Origin: Poriferisodalis sp965226645
GTDB lineage: Bacteria; Actinomycetota; Acidimicrobiia; Acidimicrobiales; Poriferisodalaceae
NCBI GenBank assembly: GCA_965226645.1
Contig: CBDDDL010000002.1
Location: forward strand, 310,001-374,000
Direction: 5' to 3'
Length of the DNA stretch: 64,000 bases
This document shows positions 27,122 to 35,655 of this stretch, in pieces. Position 1 is the first letter of the stretch; each line of letters opens with the position of its first letter. The notes under the pieces are model-generated. The model was given only the letters and a program-made list of their open reading frames with translations, was not told the origin of the DNA and ran no database searches. A program made the translations under genes and the position numbers.

Positions 27122-28114
27122 ATGCTCCCGGCCGTGACTCTCGAAGATCAAGCATCACGTGTCATCGCCCAGCTCAACGCCTTGGGCCGTCCGACGTTTC
27201 AGGACGTCGGCCCCGAACGTGCCCGCAAGGGCTTTGAGGAGATGCCGCCCGCCGGCGAGCTCGTCGACGTTGCGAGCACGCAGGACCGCACGATTCAGGG
27301 ACCTGACGGCAACGACATCGCGATACGCATCTACCGACCCGGCGACGGAGCTGCGACCGCTGACGACAACGGTGTGCTCGGCTGCCTCGTGTACTTCCAC
27401 GGCGGTGGCTGGGTGGTCGGCAGCATCGAGACCCACGACCGGACATGCCGATCGCTGACGATGCTGGCCGGGGTCGTCACGGTCTCTGTGGACTACCGAA
27501 TGGCGCCGGAAGACCCATTCCCGGCACCGCCGAACGATTGCTGCGCGGCGACGCAGTGGGTGTGTGACAACGCTGCCGAGCTGGGTGTCGACCCGCAGCG
27601 TGTCGCTATCGGCGGCGACAGCGCCGGGGGCAACCTGGCGGCCGCAGTGGCACTGATGTGCCGCGACGGCGCAGCGCGAGGCGACGCCTGCGCTCAGCCC
27701 GCGCTGCAGGTGCTCATCTATCCCGTCACCGATTTCGACCGTGACACGCATTCGATGATCGCCAACGCCGAGGGCCACCTGCTCACCCGCGACACGATGG
27801 CGTGGTTCGACGACCTCTACTGCCCGCAGTCGGAACGCCAAAACCCCTATGCGGCCCCGCTCGCGGTCGACGACCCGTCGGGAGCGGCGCCCGCGTTCGT
27901 CATCGTGGCCGGCCACGACCCGCTGCGTGACGAAGGGGTCGAGTACGCGCAGAAGCTCGCCGATGCGCAGGTGCCCACCACACTGATCGAGTACCCGGGC
28001 CAATTTCACGGCTTCTTCGGCATGACCCGCTTCTTGGACCAAGCACTCGAAGCCCAAGAGATCACTGCTGGGGCCATGCGCCAGGCCCTTGCGCCAACTG
28101 CCTCGCAGGAGTAG
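27122..28114 (+). CDS. HSL-family alpha/beta hydrolase (esterase)
   Basis: The 330-residue protein has the hormone-sensitive-lipase oxyanion motif YFHGGGWVVGS and the nucleophile elbow GGDSAGGNLAAAVAL. Acid and base are in AGHDPLRDEGVEYA and FHGFF. These enzymes hydrolyse short- to medium-chain esters. It lies between a dienelactone hydrolase and a broken VOC gene (4 bp downstream), suggesting a three-gene transcript before insertion-sequence damage. Confidence 0.9.
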   Translation: MLPAVTLEDQASRVIAQLNALGRPTFQDVGPERARKGFEEMPPAGELVDVASTQDRTIQGPDGNDIAIRIYRPGDGAATADDNGVLGCLVYFHGGGWVVGSIETHDRTCRSLTMLAGVVTVSVDYRMAPEDPFPAPPNDCCAATQWVCDNAAELGVDPQRVAIGGDSAGGNLAAAVALMCRDGAARGDACAQPALQVLIYPVTDFDRDTHSMIANAEGHLLTRDTMAWFDDLYCPQSERQNPYAAPLAVDDPSGAAPAFVIVAGHDPLRDEGVEYAQKLADAQVPTTLIEYPGQFHGFFGMTRFLDQALEAQEITAGAMRQALAPTASQE

Positions 28115-28118
28115 CGGC

Positions 28119-28400
28119 ATGCCGTTGCGAGACAGCTATCCGACCGGGACGCCCTCGCGGGTTGACCTGATTACGAGCGACGTCGAGAGCGCGTTCGGCT
28201 TCTACCGGGCGGTGCTCGGCTGGGAGTACGAACGAGATCCCACCGGCGAGATCAGCTATGTCATGGCAACGGTGGAAGGACATCCCGCTGCCGGCGTGAT
28301 GGCACTGCCGACCGAGATGATCGATCAGAACGTCCCGCCGTGCTGGAACGTGTACATCACGGTCGACGACGCGGACGTCACGGCGCAGCGCATCGTCGAC
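28119..28400 (+). pseudogene. VOC/glyoxalase-like gene truncated by insertion sequences
   Basis: The frame from ATG 28119 encodes DLITSDVESAFGFYRAVLGW and NVYITVDDADVTAQRIVDL, the first module and start of the second of a VOC protein. At 28401 it runs into an IS982-type end and then an ISL3 element, so the second module is lost. No matching 3' part is found after the ISL3 right end at 29769, so the insertion came with a deletion. Confidence 0.85.
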
Positions 28401-28424
28401 CTAGATGATGAGTTCCAAGGTTTT
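28401..28424. repeat. Lone IS982-type terminal sequence
   Basis: Twenty-three of these 24 bases match the right end (reverse complement) of the IS982 at 10390-11419, beginning CTAGATGATGAGTTCCAAGG and continuing TTTT. No IS982 transposase is nearby. It abuts the ISL3 left end, so it is a remnant of an earlier IS982 insertion into the VOC gene. Confidence 0.7.
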
Positions 28425-29769
28425 GAGCCTTCGTTTTTTTGGGATTCGGGCTGCTGGGCTCGGCGGGGTTCATGTTAGGAGGAGGCCGCGGGCTTCGAAG
28501 TTTGCGTAGTTGGTGAAGCCGTGGGCTTTGCGTCGCAGGACTTGGAGCAGGTTGTTGGTTCGGTCGATGCGTCCGTTGCTGGGCCGCCCGGCGTGGTGCC
28601 AGTCGAGGATCTGGTTGTGCCACGCGAGGAAGGTGTCGGCGGTGTCGCTGAACTCGGGTATGTGCCCGGCGCGGTAGATGTGGGCGAACCGGTCGAGTGC
28701 TTCGAGGGCGCCCTTGCGGTCTTTGGCGAGGTAGAGGTCGTGCAGCTCGCCGAGCGCGTCCGGGGCTGCTTTGAGCCGCGGGTGGGTCTCGAACAGGGCG
28801 TCGAGCCGTTTCTGCTCGGCGGCGTCGAGCTTGTCGGGCCGGCGCATCAGCAAGAACCGCGCCCCGAACACCTCGGGATCGAACGCCGGCACCGAGCCCT
28901 CGGGGCGGCGCCGGATGTCGCGGCGCACAGCGGTGAGGCCGGCTTGGAACCATCTGACGACGTGGAACCGGTCCAGGACGCGGCGGGCGTGGCCGAGCCG
29001 CGCCTCTATCGCTGCCTTGCGCGCCTTGGAGCCGTCGCAGACCACGACCTTCACGGCTTTGCACCACCGGGGCCCCCAAGCGGCCACAAAGCCGCTGAGC
29101 GCCTGGGCGTCGCGGTGGGGCACCATGGCGAGCACCTCGCCGGTGTCGCCGTTGACGATCACCGTCACATAGCGGTGCCGCTCGCGGATCGAGGTCCCCT
29201 CCACCCCCAGCACCCGGCACTTTTGCCGGCGGCGGTGCTCGCCGACCAGCCCCGCCCATGCGACCACCAGCGAGTTCACCAGCTTCCAGCCCACCTGGCG
29301 GCGTTCGGCTGCCGCGTTGACCGTCATCGCACGGGCGTCTTTGACCAGCCGCCGGGCCAGACGCGCCGTGACGCGGCCCTCGAACCCCTGATGGCCCTCG
29401 ACGAAACGGCTGCCGCACGGCTCGCACACCAGCCGCCGCCGCTCCCACACCAGCGTCACCGGCCGCCCCGACACCTCCAAGTCCCGCACCTTGTTGTCCC
29501 CGCGGTCGTGGACCTTGCCGCTCGGGGTCCCGCAATCGGGACACCACGGGCGGCGAACCGTCGAGGCCACCCGCACCACCAGCTCCCCGGGCGCAACGGC
29601 GATCACCCCCAGCACCTCGATCCGCAACAGCCACAGCCGCACCGACACAACATCACGCTTCACCGAGGCCCTCCAGAGCTCGGCGTCCAACAACACCGAT
29701 CCCAGCACGGCCCCGACCCCTACAAGCGGACCCTCAACCCACCCTCATCCCAACAAAAGACGAAGAGCC
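28425..29769 (-). mobile_element. ISL3-family insertion sequence
   Basis: The right end, read inward, begins GGCTCTTCGTCTTTTGTTGG, close to classical ISL3 ends. The left end reads GAGCCTTCGTTTTTTTGGGA, an imperfect match. They flank one intact transposase gene. No 8-bp target duplication is visible, consistent with a later deletion at the left side. Confidence 0.75.
28470..29708 (-). CDS. ISL3-family transposase
   Basis: The 412-residue protein has an N-terminal zinc-ribbon pair (CPDCGTPSG and CEPCGSRF) followed by an HTH region, then the DDE_Tnp_ISL3 domain: EGTSIRERHRYVTVIVNGDT, VVCDGSKARKAAIEARL with the second Asp, and a C-terminal NLLQVLRRKAHGFTNYANF helix (IDRTNNLLQ). Length and order match the family. 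It is uninterrupted. Confidence 0.9.
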   Translation of the reverse strand: MLGSVLLDAELWRASVKRDVVSVRLWLLRIEVLGVIAVAPGELVVRVASTVRRPWCPDCGTPSGKVHDRGDNKVRDLEVSGRPVTLVWERRRLVCEPCGSRFVEGHQGFEGRVTARLARRLVKDARAMTVNAAAERRQVGWKLVNSLVVAWAGLVGEHRRRQKCRVLGVEGTSIRERHRYVTVIVNGDTGEVLAMVPHRDAQALSGFVAAWGPRWCKAVKVVVCDGSKARKAAIEARLGHARRVLDRFHVVRWFQAGLTAVRRDIRRRPEGSVPAFDPEVFGARFLLMRRPDKLDAAEQKRLDALFETHPRLKAAPDALGELHDLYLAKDRKGALEALDRFAHIYRAGHIPEFSDTADTFLAWHNQILDWHHAGRPSNGRIDRTNNLLQVLRRKAHGFTNYANFEARGLLLT

Positions 29770-29929
29770 GTAAAATCAGCTCGCTACGCCGTACGCAAGA
29801 GTCGGCTGGCGGCAGTAACGAGACCCCAATGTCGATGGAGATGCCGATCAGAGAGTGGGCGCGCACCATCGACCAAGAGATCCCTGCGCTGAGCGGACCG
29901 ATTGAAGTCTGACGGGAACGACTTGGTCG
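29770..29929. other. Gene debris between ISL3 and the NTPase gene
   Basis: No complete gene is present. On the plus strand a short frame ending at 29912 (MSMEMPIREWARTIDQEIP) may be the tail of a lost gene, but I do not recognise it. The large minus-strand NTPase gene ends at 29930. Confidence 0.4.
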
Positions 29930-32900
29930 TCAGCCACCGGGTTTCGTGACGCCAATGACCCGCACAGAGATCTTGCGCGCTTCATCGATGCTGAGGTCTT
30001 GCTCGAGAAGCTCTCGCAGTTCGCCCGGAGTGCTGGGTCGTTGACCAGATGGCGGCGTCGGCATGCCCTTGCCGTCAAACCACAGCACAAGGTAGATGCC
30101 GTGGCTATCGGTGGCCGGGTCGGTCGTGTACTGGTTGATGAGCTGGTTGTGCATCGCGTGCCACAGATCGCGATGCGACTCACGCTTGATCTCGATGGGC
30201 ACGTTGAAACCAGCGCCGCTCGCGCGGATATCTGCCCGCTTGCCAGCCGCGTAGCTGCCTTCACGTACAACCTCGACCTCAGGTGGCAAGCGCTCCCTCA
30301 GCGTCGCCAGCAGGGAATCCCGGCATGAATTCTCCGATTTCGGGGGTTCCGGGCGACCGTGTGAATCCTCGTTCCAGTACGGGCGCCATGGATCGCTGGC
30401 GCCGCCCCGCATCTCATCGGCGATGTCATCGAGCCGATCGAGCAGCAGCGCGGCCAAATCGGCAGCATTAGCCGGGGCGCCACCACTGAGGGTTCGCTGG
30501 ACATCTTCGACAGTTGGGTGGCGAAACTCGGCGTCGCGTCGGATGGCGCTCTGTTCCTCACGCCTCCATCGCAAGACGTCATGCCACTCATCGAGCTCGG
30601 GGTCATGCGCTAAGCGTTGGAGCGCTTCAGTGGCCTCGGCGTCCGGCATCTGCGAGAGCTGGTGAATCATTTCTCTGAGCCGATCTACCGCGTCGATCTC
30701 GACCGTTATGAGCCCATCTCGATCAAGCGGCCCAAACGCGCGTCCGAGCAGCTCGATGAGTACCCCAAGGGTGTGTGAGCTGAGACTTGCCGTCAGGCGA
30801 AGGTGCCCTGACACTCGTGGACCATGGTCCGCGTGGAGGAATTCTGCGACGTGACGCGCCCCCGATCGGTGGCGCTCGACGTGCTCAACGAGTTCAGAGA
30901 CGTAGGGACCCTCGAACAGCAACGCCGCCGCCGTGAGCCAGCGAGTGCGTTGGGCAACCGTGATGCTCGCTAGTGCGAGTTTCTTGTCGATGAGTTCTTG
31001 GAGGCCATGTGTTCCCGGATACGCCATAGCACCAAGCAGCAACCGATCGAGCAACCGGAGCTGAGTGTTCGAGCCGCGCGGCGGAAAGGACTTCAACAGT
31101 CGTAACTTGACGATGTGCTTGACGTCCTCATCGTCGCCGACGGTGTCAAGTTCGTTGAGTCCCGGCGGGTGTTCATCGCCGCTTCGGATCGCAGCAGTTG
31201 CACACCGAATCGCTACTTCAGCGACGAGCGGTGGATTCTGCTCGAACCAACGCTCGAACCAAGGCGATAGCGACGAAGAGTTCGTTGGGACGCAGAACAG
31301 AAGAGCCAGCACTTTGCGCTTGAGCTGGTCATCCAGCTGATCGAGCAACGCTGGATCCTCGCGGTCAAACAACCGAAGACCCGCGAGCGCAGGAAGCGCA
31401 AGCCACGAATGCTTCGACTCGTTGTGAAGTGCGATCGTCTCGTCAACACCGGATAGGTCGGGTCGCCTGATGGACTCGCGGAACGCCTGCAACACAGCTT
31501 CTACCAGATCTGCTTCACCGCCGATGAACTCACTGAGCCGGTCCGATTCGGTCAACTCGTCATCGGTGTCCGCATACAAGCCCAGGAAGGCGAGCGCGAG
31601 CTGATGCAAATTGGGTGCCGGGAACGAGTTGTCGCGGAGTTCGGCCAAACTTGAGCGCAGCCCGACGGCCCATTCCGCGGAACGTCGCCGCTTCTCCTGT
31701 TCTCGCTGCACAACGCGCTCGTCGTGTTCCTTCAGCATCCGCTCGACGTTTGGATCGCGTTGCATCGGAGCGGAAAGCGCTTCGACAAACCTTGAGAGTT
31801 CGCGTGAACCGCTGAGCGCCTCCCGCATGCCGTCGAGCGTCAGGCCCTCATTCCTTGCGGGGTCATCGAGTGCCCCATGCGCACTCCGAACGAGTTCACG
31901 CGCAAGTTCGGGCTCCGACTCCGCCAAATCGACCGCGCGTACGATGCACCAGCGGCCTATGTCGGAAGGGATTGTGCTTCCATGTAAGGCGAGGCAATGA
32001 TCGTATGGCTCGAATCCCAGGGGACCGTTCGGGTCACGACGGTGCAACCATTCCAAGAACACGCACCGTTGGACACTCGGACGAGCTTCCAGCCAATCTC
32101 GAATGCCACGAGCAGCCAAGCTGTTCGCTGGCATCACCTGGGGTTCGCAAGCGCCTGCGACGCTGAGCCACGCGAACAGCCGGTCGAAATTGACTTGATC
32201 GCCCAATTCGCTCGTTGCTTGTGCCAGCAGGTCGACCGGAACGCCGTCGAGGTGCTTTGCTCGCAGGACCGGAACTAGCCGAGCAGCATCCTGATTGAGC
32301 GCATCCAAGAGCTCGCCAGCTTGCGCGCCAGACGAGTGCTCCGAAAGTTCTCGGTGCCAAAAGCCTTCGAAGAGCCCGAAGATTCGAGTGCGGCTGCAGT
32401 GATCTACGTACCTCCAGATCTCTGCCGGTCGGATCGTGTCGGGATAGAGCTCTCCCAGCAATGTGCCTGCGAGCTGACGGTCGGGATCCGAAACGTGTCC
32501 GGCAAAGATGTCATCAAGCAGGCTCCGACGATCTCGCTGTCCTTCAATGCCTCCCAAATCGAGACGAAGTTGTGCATCGAGCGCTGCGAGCCGGACACGC
32601 GTTGAATTGCGATCGTCGCGTACGAATGTCGCGATCCGCGGCGTCAGTTCGCGCAGCACGCTGAGCTGGCCTTCATCTGCGGCGGAGAGGACCTTGAGCA
32701 GAAACTCAGCCACACGCTCGTTCTCCGGGACATCGGGACTCGCACTCAGAAGGTCTCCGACAGCTTCGATGGTCTCAGCGTCGATGATTGAACGAAACGC
32801 CCACGCTGTCGTGTCCCGAAATCCGGTGCCCCGTCCGTCGCGCCATTCGTTGCGAAGCAATGGACCCTCGGCTGCGTAAGCCGCCAGCGCTCGCAGAAGT

Positions 32901-34117
32901 CGCCGCTTCTGGTCGCCGTTCAACTGGCTGATGTCGCCGTACAGGCCGATGCCTACCGGATCGGCGTCGATCAGTAACGGAAGTGCCTCTGGCGAGTTCG
33001 CGGCAAACCAAGCCGAGAGTCCGCGCAGCGACGTGACCACGCGGCCGTCATGCGGACTGACCATGAGCGCTACGGCTCGCCGTGCGGGCAGGCCACCTGC
33101 AACCAACTGCGCCAAGTAGCGACCGCCGAGGTATTCGGCGATGTGCCGATGCAGGGGCGCCAGCCTCGGCCAGTTGCCAACCTCCCCGAGCACGTGAGTC
33201 GCCGAGAACAGTTTCGTGGCAAGCGCTTGATGCAGGAGGGCCGGGTCGGCACTTGCGTCGCCGACATCGTCGACAGACATGCAGCGCGATGTGTCTTCGG
33301 TCGGGCCGCGAGAGAATGCCTCAATACCTGCGAACAATTGAATCGCGCACAGTTCGCCAGCAGCCGTCAGCACAGCCTCAACAGGGCGCGAGACCCCAGC
33401 AGCAGCGACGTGTTCGTCATTGTGTTCGCGTGCCATGCGCTCACAGGCGAGCTTGAACGTCTCGCGTCGGGTTGCCGGCCATGCCTCGCCTCCCTGCGCC
33501 ACCGCACCAGCGAGCAGTTCCAAGGTGAGAGGGTTCTCCAACATGCCACCGAGGCCGCGCCTTTCGGCCTCGTCCAAGAATTCGGCAACGTCTTCGACTT
33601 CGATGTGTACCGATACGAGCGCCTCTTGGGCTCCGCGACCGAGAGGGTCGAGCCGGAGGGCAGTCACAGTGCTACCTGGAGTCGATCGCTCAAGACTGTG
33701 ACGATCGTTGCTGCCGAGCCAATCGGCTTCTCGGCACGAGATGCGGTAGTTCGGCCAATCAAGCTGGTCAAGCCGATTGCGAATCTGGTCCATCGCCGTC
33801 CTGCCATCGGACGAACCAGCGCGGATCTCGTCGAGGCCGTCGATGAACACCGTCTTGTCGCTCCACTCAGCTCTGACCTCAAGGGTCACGAGATCACGGG
33901 CAGTGCAATAGACCGCCTCGTCGCCTAGGTCGGCGCATTCGTTGCGGAACTCAGTCGACTTGCCGGAGCCGGCATCGCCCAGCAGCACGTAGGCCCGCTC
34001 GCCTCGGAAGTCGCTCAGCGGTTGCGGCACTTCCAGCGCTGCGCCATCGTCAGCTCCACCCGAAAGCCGGGTACAAGTGCGCTCGACGTACGTTTCGCTC
34101 ACGCTGCCTCGATCCAT
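29930..34117 (-). CDS. NACHT/STAND-like NTPase with C-terminal PD-(D/E)XK nuclease
   Basis: This 1395-residue protein has an N-terminal P-loop NTPase: Walker A GDAGSGKST at 47-55, Walker B TVFIDGLDEIRA at about 89-100 (NACHT-like GLDE form), then YRISCREADWLG at about 124-135. A long alpha-helical middle of about 1000 residues looks like a HEAT/TPR-type sensor scaffold. The tail holds a PD-(D/E)XK site: Asp1296 in KRADIRA and Glu1309-x-Lys1311 in PIEIKRES. No signal peptide or membrane segment is seen. It is encoded 19 bp overlapped behind an AAA_14/DUF4143 gene, beside insertion sequences. By analogy with Avs and bNACHT proteins I infer a nuclease-effector defence role. The effector here is C-terminal, unlike those families. 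Confidence 0.7.
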   Translation of the reverse strand: MDRGSVSETYVERTCTRLSGGADDGAALEVPQPLSDFRGERAYVLLGDAGSGKSTEFRNECADLGDEAVYCTARDLVTLEVRAEWSDKTVFIDGLDEIRAGSSDGRTAMDQIRNRLDQLDWPNYRISCREADWLGSNDRHSLERSTPGSTVTALRLDPLGRGAQEALVSVHIEVEDVAEFLDEAERRGLGGMLENPLTLELLAGAVAQGGEAWPATRRETFKLACERMAREHNDEHVAAAGVSRPVEAVLTAAGELCAIQLFAGIEAFSRGPTEDTSRCMSVDDVGDASADPALLHQALATKLFSATHVLGEVGNWPRLAPLHRHIAEYLGGRYLAQLVAGGLPARRAVALMVSPHDGRVVTSLRGLSAWFAANSPEALPLLIDADPVGIGLYGDISQLNGDQKRRLLRALAAYAAEGPLLRNEWRDGRGTGFRDTTAWAFRSIIDAETIEAVGDLLSASPDVPENERVAEFLLKVLSAADEGQLSVLRELTPRIATFVRDDRNSTRVRLAALDAQLRLDLGGIEGQRDRRSLLDDIFAGHVSDPDRQLAGTLLGELYPDTIRPAEIWRYVDHCSRTRIFGLFEGFWHRELSEHSSGAQAGELLDALNQDAARLVPVLRAKHLDGVPVDLLAQATSELGDQVNFDRLFAWLSVAGACEPQVMPANSLAARGIRDWLEARPSVQRCVFLEWLHRRDPNGPLGFEPYDHCLALHGSTIPSDIGRWCIVRAVDLAESEPELARELVRSAHGALDDPARNEGLTLDGMREALSGSRELSRFVEALSAPMQRDPNVERMLKEHDERVVQREQEKRRRSAEWAVGLRSSLAELRDNSFPAPNLHQLALAFLGLYADTDDELTESDRLSEFIGGEADLVEAVLQAFRESIRRPDLSGVDETIALHNESKHSWLALPALAGLRLFDREDPALLDQLDDQLKRKVLALLFCVPTNSSSLSPWFERWFEQNPPLVAEVAIRCATAAIRSGDEHPPGLNELDTVGDDEDVKHIVKLRLLKSFPPRGSNTQLRLLDRLLLGAMAYPGTHGLQELIDKKLALASITVAQRTRWLTAAALLFEGPYVSELVEHVERHRSGARHVAEFLHADHGPRVSGHLRLTASLSSHTLGVLIELLGRAFGPLDRDGLITVEIDAVDRLREMIHQLSQMPDAEATEALQRLAHDPELDEWHDVLRWRREEQSAIRRDAEFRHPTVEDVQRTLSGGAPANAADLAALLLDRLDDIADEMRGGASDPWRPYWNEDSHGRPEPPKSENSCRDSLLATLRERLPPEVEVVREGSYAAGKRADIRASGAGFNVPIEIKRESHRDLWHAMHNQLINQYTTDPATDSHGIYLVLWFDGKGMPTPPSGQRPSTPGELRELLEQDLSIDEARKISVRVIGVTKPGG

Positions 34118-35382
34118 TCACCAGCGGGCACGGAGAGGAATTCGTCTAGCGGCACACCGCCATCGCCGACCACGAGCGAGCGGGCACTGAACCGTCGCTC
34201 AAACTCGTCAAGTCCGGGCAGCGAATCGCGCGCTGCGCCGCTCTTGACTTCAATTCCGATGAGATGAGGCCCCCGCTGTAGGACAAAGTCGACGTCGACG
34301 ACGGACCGACCTCGTCGATCTCGCCAGTACTTGACTTCTCCGCTCGACGGCATCGTGTTGATGAGGTGTGCACCGACGGCGCTCTCGACGAGACGACCCC
34401 AGAAGGTGCGGTCAGCGCGCGCTTCGTCAAGCCGGTACCCCCAGACCATCGACATCAGACCGGTGTTGAGGACGTTGAGCTTGGGTGTCGAGGCCTTCGC
34501 CGAGACAGCGCGCTCGACGTGCTTGGCCAATCCGGTCAGCAGTCCGACCTGTGACAGCAAGTGGAGGTAGCGCACCAGCGTCGTGACGTTCCCAGCGTCC
34601 TGCAGCTGTCCGAGCATCTTGTTGTACGACACGACCTGTCCCGAGTAGCGAGTGCCCACCTCGAAAAGGCGTCGCAACAGGGCGGGCTTCCGTACATCCG
34701 TCATCATGACGACATCGCGCTCGATGTTGGGCTCGACGAGTCCGCTTCGGATGTACCGATGCCATTCCTCATGTACAGACAAGTGACTCGTGGCACCTGG
34801 GTAGCCCCCGTAGAAGACGTACTCCTCCAAGCTGAATCCGAACGCCGTGGCCATTTCCGTAAAGGACCAATGGGGGGACACGACCGGCTCGAATCGGCCC
34901 AGGAGGCTCTCGTTGAGTCCCGCCTGGATTTGCAGTGGGGCCGAGCCGAGGAGGACGACATGCAACGGACAGCCCGATGCACGATCGGCGTCCCAGAGGC
35001 CTTTGACGGCAGCCGACCAATTCGGCAGTTCTTGTATCTCGTCAAGCACCAGGACATAGCCACGAGGGGACGACATTGCCCGGTGGCGGCACTGCTCCCA
35101 CAGCTCAATCAGCCACTGGAAATCTCGCGGTGCCGAGGCCAAGCGCGCTTGGTCCCCAACAGCATCGTCCGCGTCGAATGGCCCCGGCGCATCCGACGAC
35201 AGGTCGGTACCGCCGGACTCAACCGCAACCATGCGCCAACCTTGCGGAATCGCGTCAAGGGCTTGGCGAACCGCATACGTCTTGCCCGACTGTCGCGGTC
35301 CGAAGACTGCGATCAGACGCTCTGGCGTTGCGGCGAACCGCTCTATGATCGTCGCGACCAGCGGCCGCTGATACTTCGGCAT
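34099..35382 (-). CDS. AAA_14 ATPase with DUF4143 (PD-(D/E)XK) domain
   Basis: The 427-residue protein has Walker A GPRQSGKT at 28-35 and Walker B YVLVLDEIQELP at about 109-120. The YGGYPGA motif at the domain junction is typical of this family. The C-terminal DUF4143 part carries a nuclease-like site, DVDFVLQRG then GIEVKSG (Asp365, Glu378, Lys380). The family is widespread and variable, with no settled function. It is the first gene of a two-gene minus-strand operon; its 3' end overlaps the NACHT-like gene by 19 bp. A palindrome begins 20 bp upstream of the ATG. Its mobility, regulatory or defence role is inferred from context only. Confidence 0.85.
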   Translation of the reverse strand: MPKYQRPLVATIIERFAATPERLIAVFGPRQSGKTYAVRQALDAIPQGWRMVAVESGGTDLSSDAPGPFDADDAVGDQARLASAPRDFQWLIELWEQCRHRAMSSPRGYVLVLDEIQELPNWSAAVKGLWDADRASGCPLHVVLLGSAPLQIQAGLNESLLGRFEPVVSPHWSFTEMATAFGFSLEEYVFYGGYPGATSHLSVHEEWHRYIRSGLVEPNIERDVVMMTDVRKPALLRRLFEVGTRYSGQVVSYNKMLGQLQDAGNVTTLVRYLHLLSQVGLLTGLAKHVERAVSAKASTPKLNVLNTGLMSMVWGYRLDEARADRTFWGRLVESAVGAHLINTMPSSGEVKYWRDRRGRSVVDVDFVLQRGPHLIGIEVKSGAARDSLPGLDEFERRFSARSLVVGDGGVPLDEFLSVPAGEWIEAA

Positions 35383-35401
35383 GTGACCAAGATAGCGTCA
35401 T

Positions 35402-35439
35402 GCGTACGCTATTGAGCAAAATTGATCAATAGCATACGC
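35402..35439. promoter_or_regulatory. Operator-like palindrome upstream of the ATPase operon
   Basis: GCGTACGCTATTGA (35402-35415) and TCAATAGCATACGC (35426-35439) are inverted repeats with one mismatch around a 10-nt spacer. They begin 20 bp before the start codon at 35382, where an operator or promoter-overlapping site would be expected. The core TATTGAGCA recurs in the palindrome at 35572-35611. Confidence 0.6.
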
Positions 35440-35507
35440 CAACTCCACGTCTCGCGCCGGGGGCGCACCAAGGGCGGCTGAGTGCACACCCTGGTCTAGC
35501 TGCCACG

Positions 35508-35570
35508 TGGACTCTGCTTTTCAGAGGATGTGGACTCTGAATTTCAAGAAATCTGCACTCTGAATATCAG
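35508..35570. repeat. Three imperfect direct repeats upstream of the ATPase operon
   Basis: GGACTCTGCTTTTCAGA, GGACTCTGAATTTCAAG and GCACTCTGAATATCAGA occur in a row at intervals of about 22-23 bp (two helical turns) between the two palindromes. Spacing of this kind suggests protein binding, but no binding protein is identified. Confidence 0.55.
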
Positions 35571-35571
35571 A

Positions 35572-35611
35572 CACGAACGTTATTGAGCAAGACTGCTCAA
35601 TAACGTTCGTG
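35572..35611. repeat. Perfect 18-bp palindrome (TTATTGAGCA core)
   Basis: CACGAACGTTATTGAGCA (35572-35589) and its exact reverse complement (35594-35611) flank the tetranucleotide AGAC. It shares TATTGAGCA with the palindrome at 35402-35439. It could fold as a strong hairpin, but it has no T-tract, so it is not a standard terminator for the CoA-transferase gene ending at 35656. It may mark the edge of the inserted ATPase operon. Confidence 0.7.
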
Positions 35612-35655
35612 GTCGCGGTAGCGGCGGTTCGCAGCGATGAAGCGGCGCGGCCGGT

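Noticed and set aside
28521..29912. Long plus-strand frame opposite the ISL3 transposase
   Set aside because: The opposite strand encodes a textbook ISL3 transposase; this frame has no recognisable domain.
35572..35611. Palindrome as a rho-independent terminator of the CoA-transferase gene
   Set aside because: The hairpin is strong but has no T-tract, and its core recurs in a second palindrome at the ATPase promoter, which fits a binding site better.
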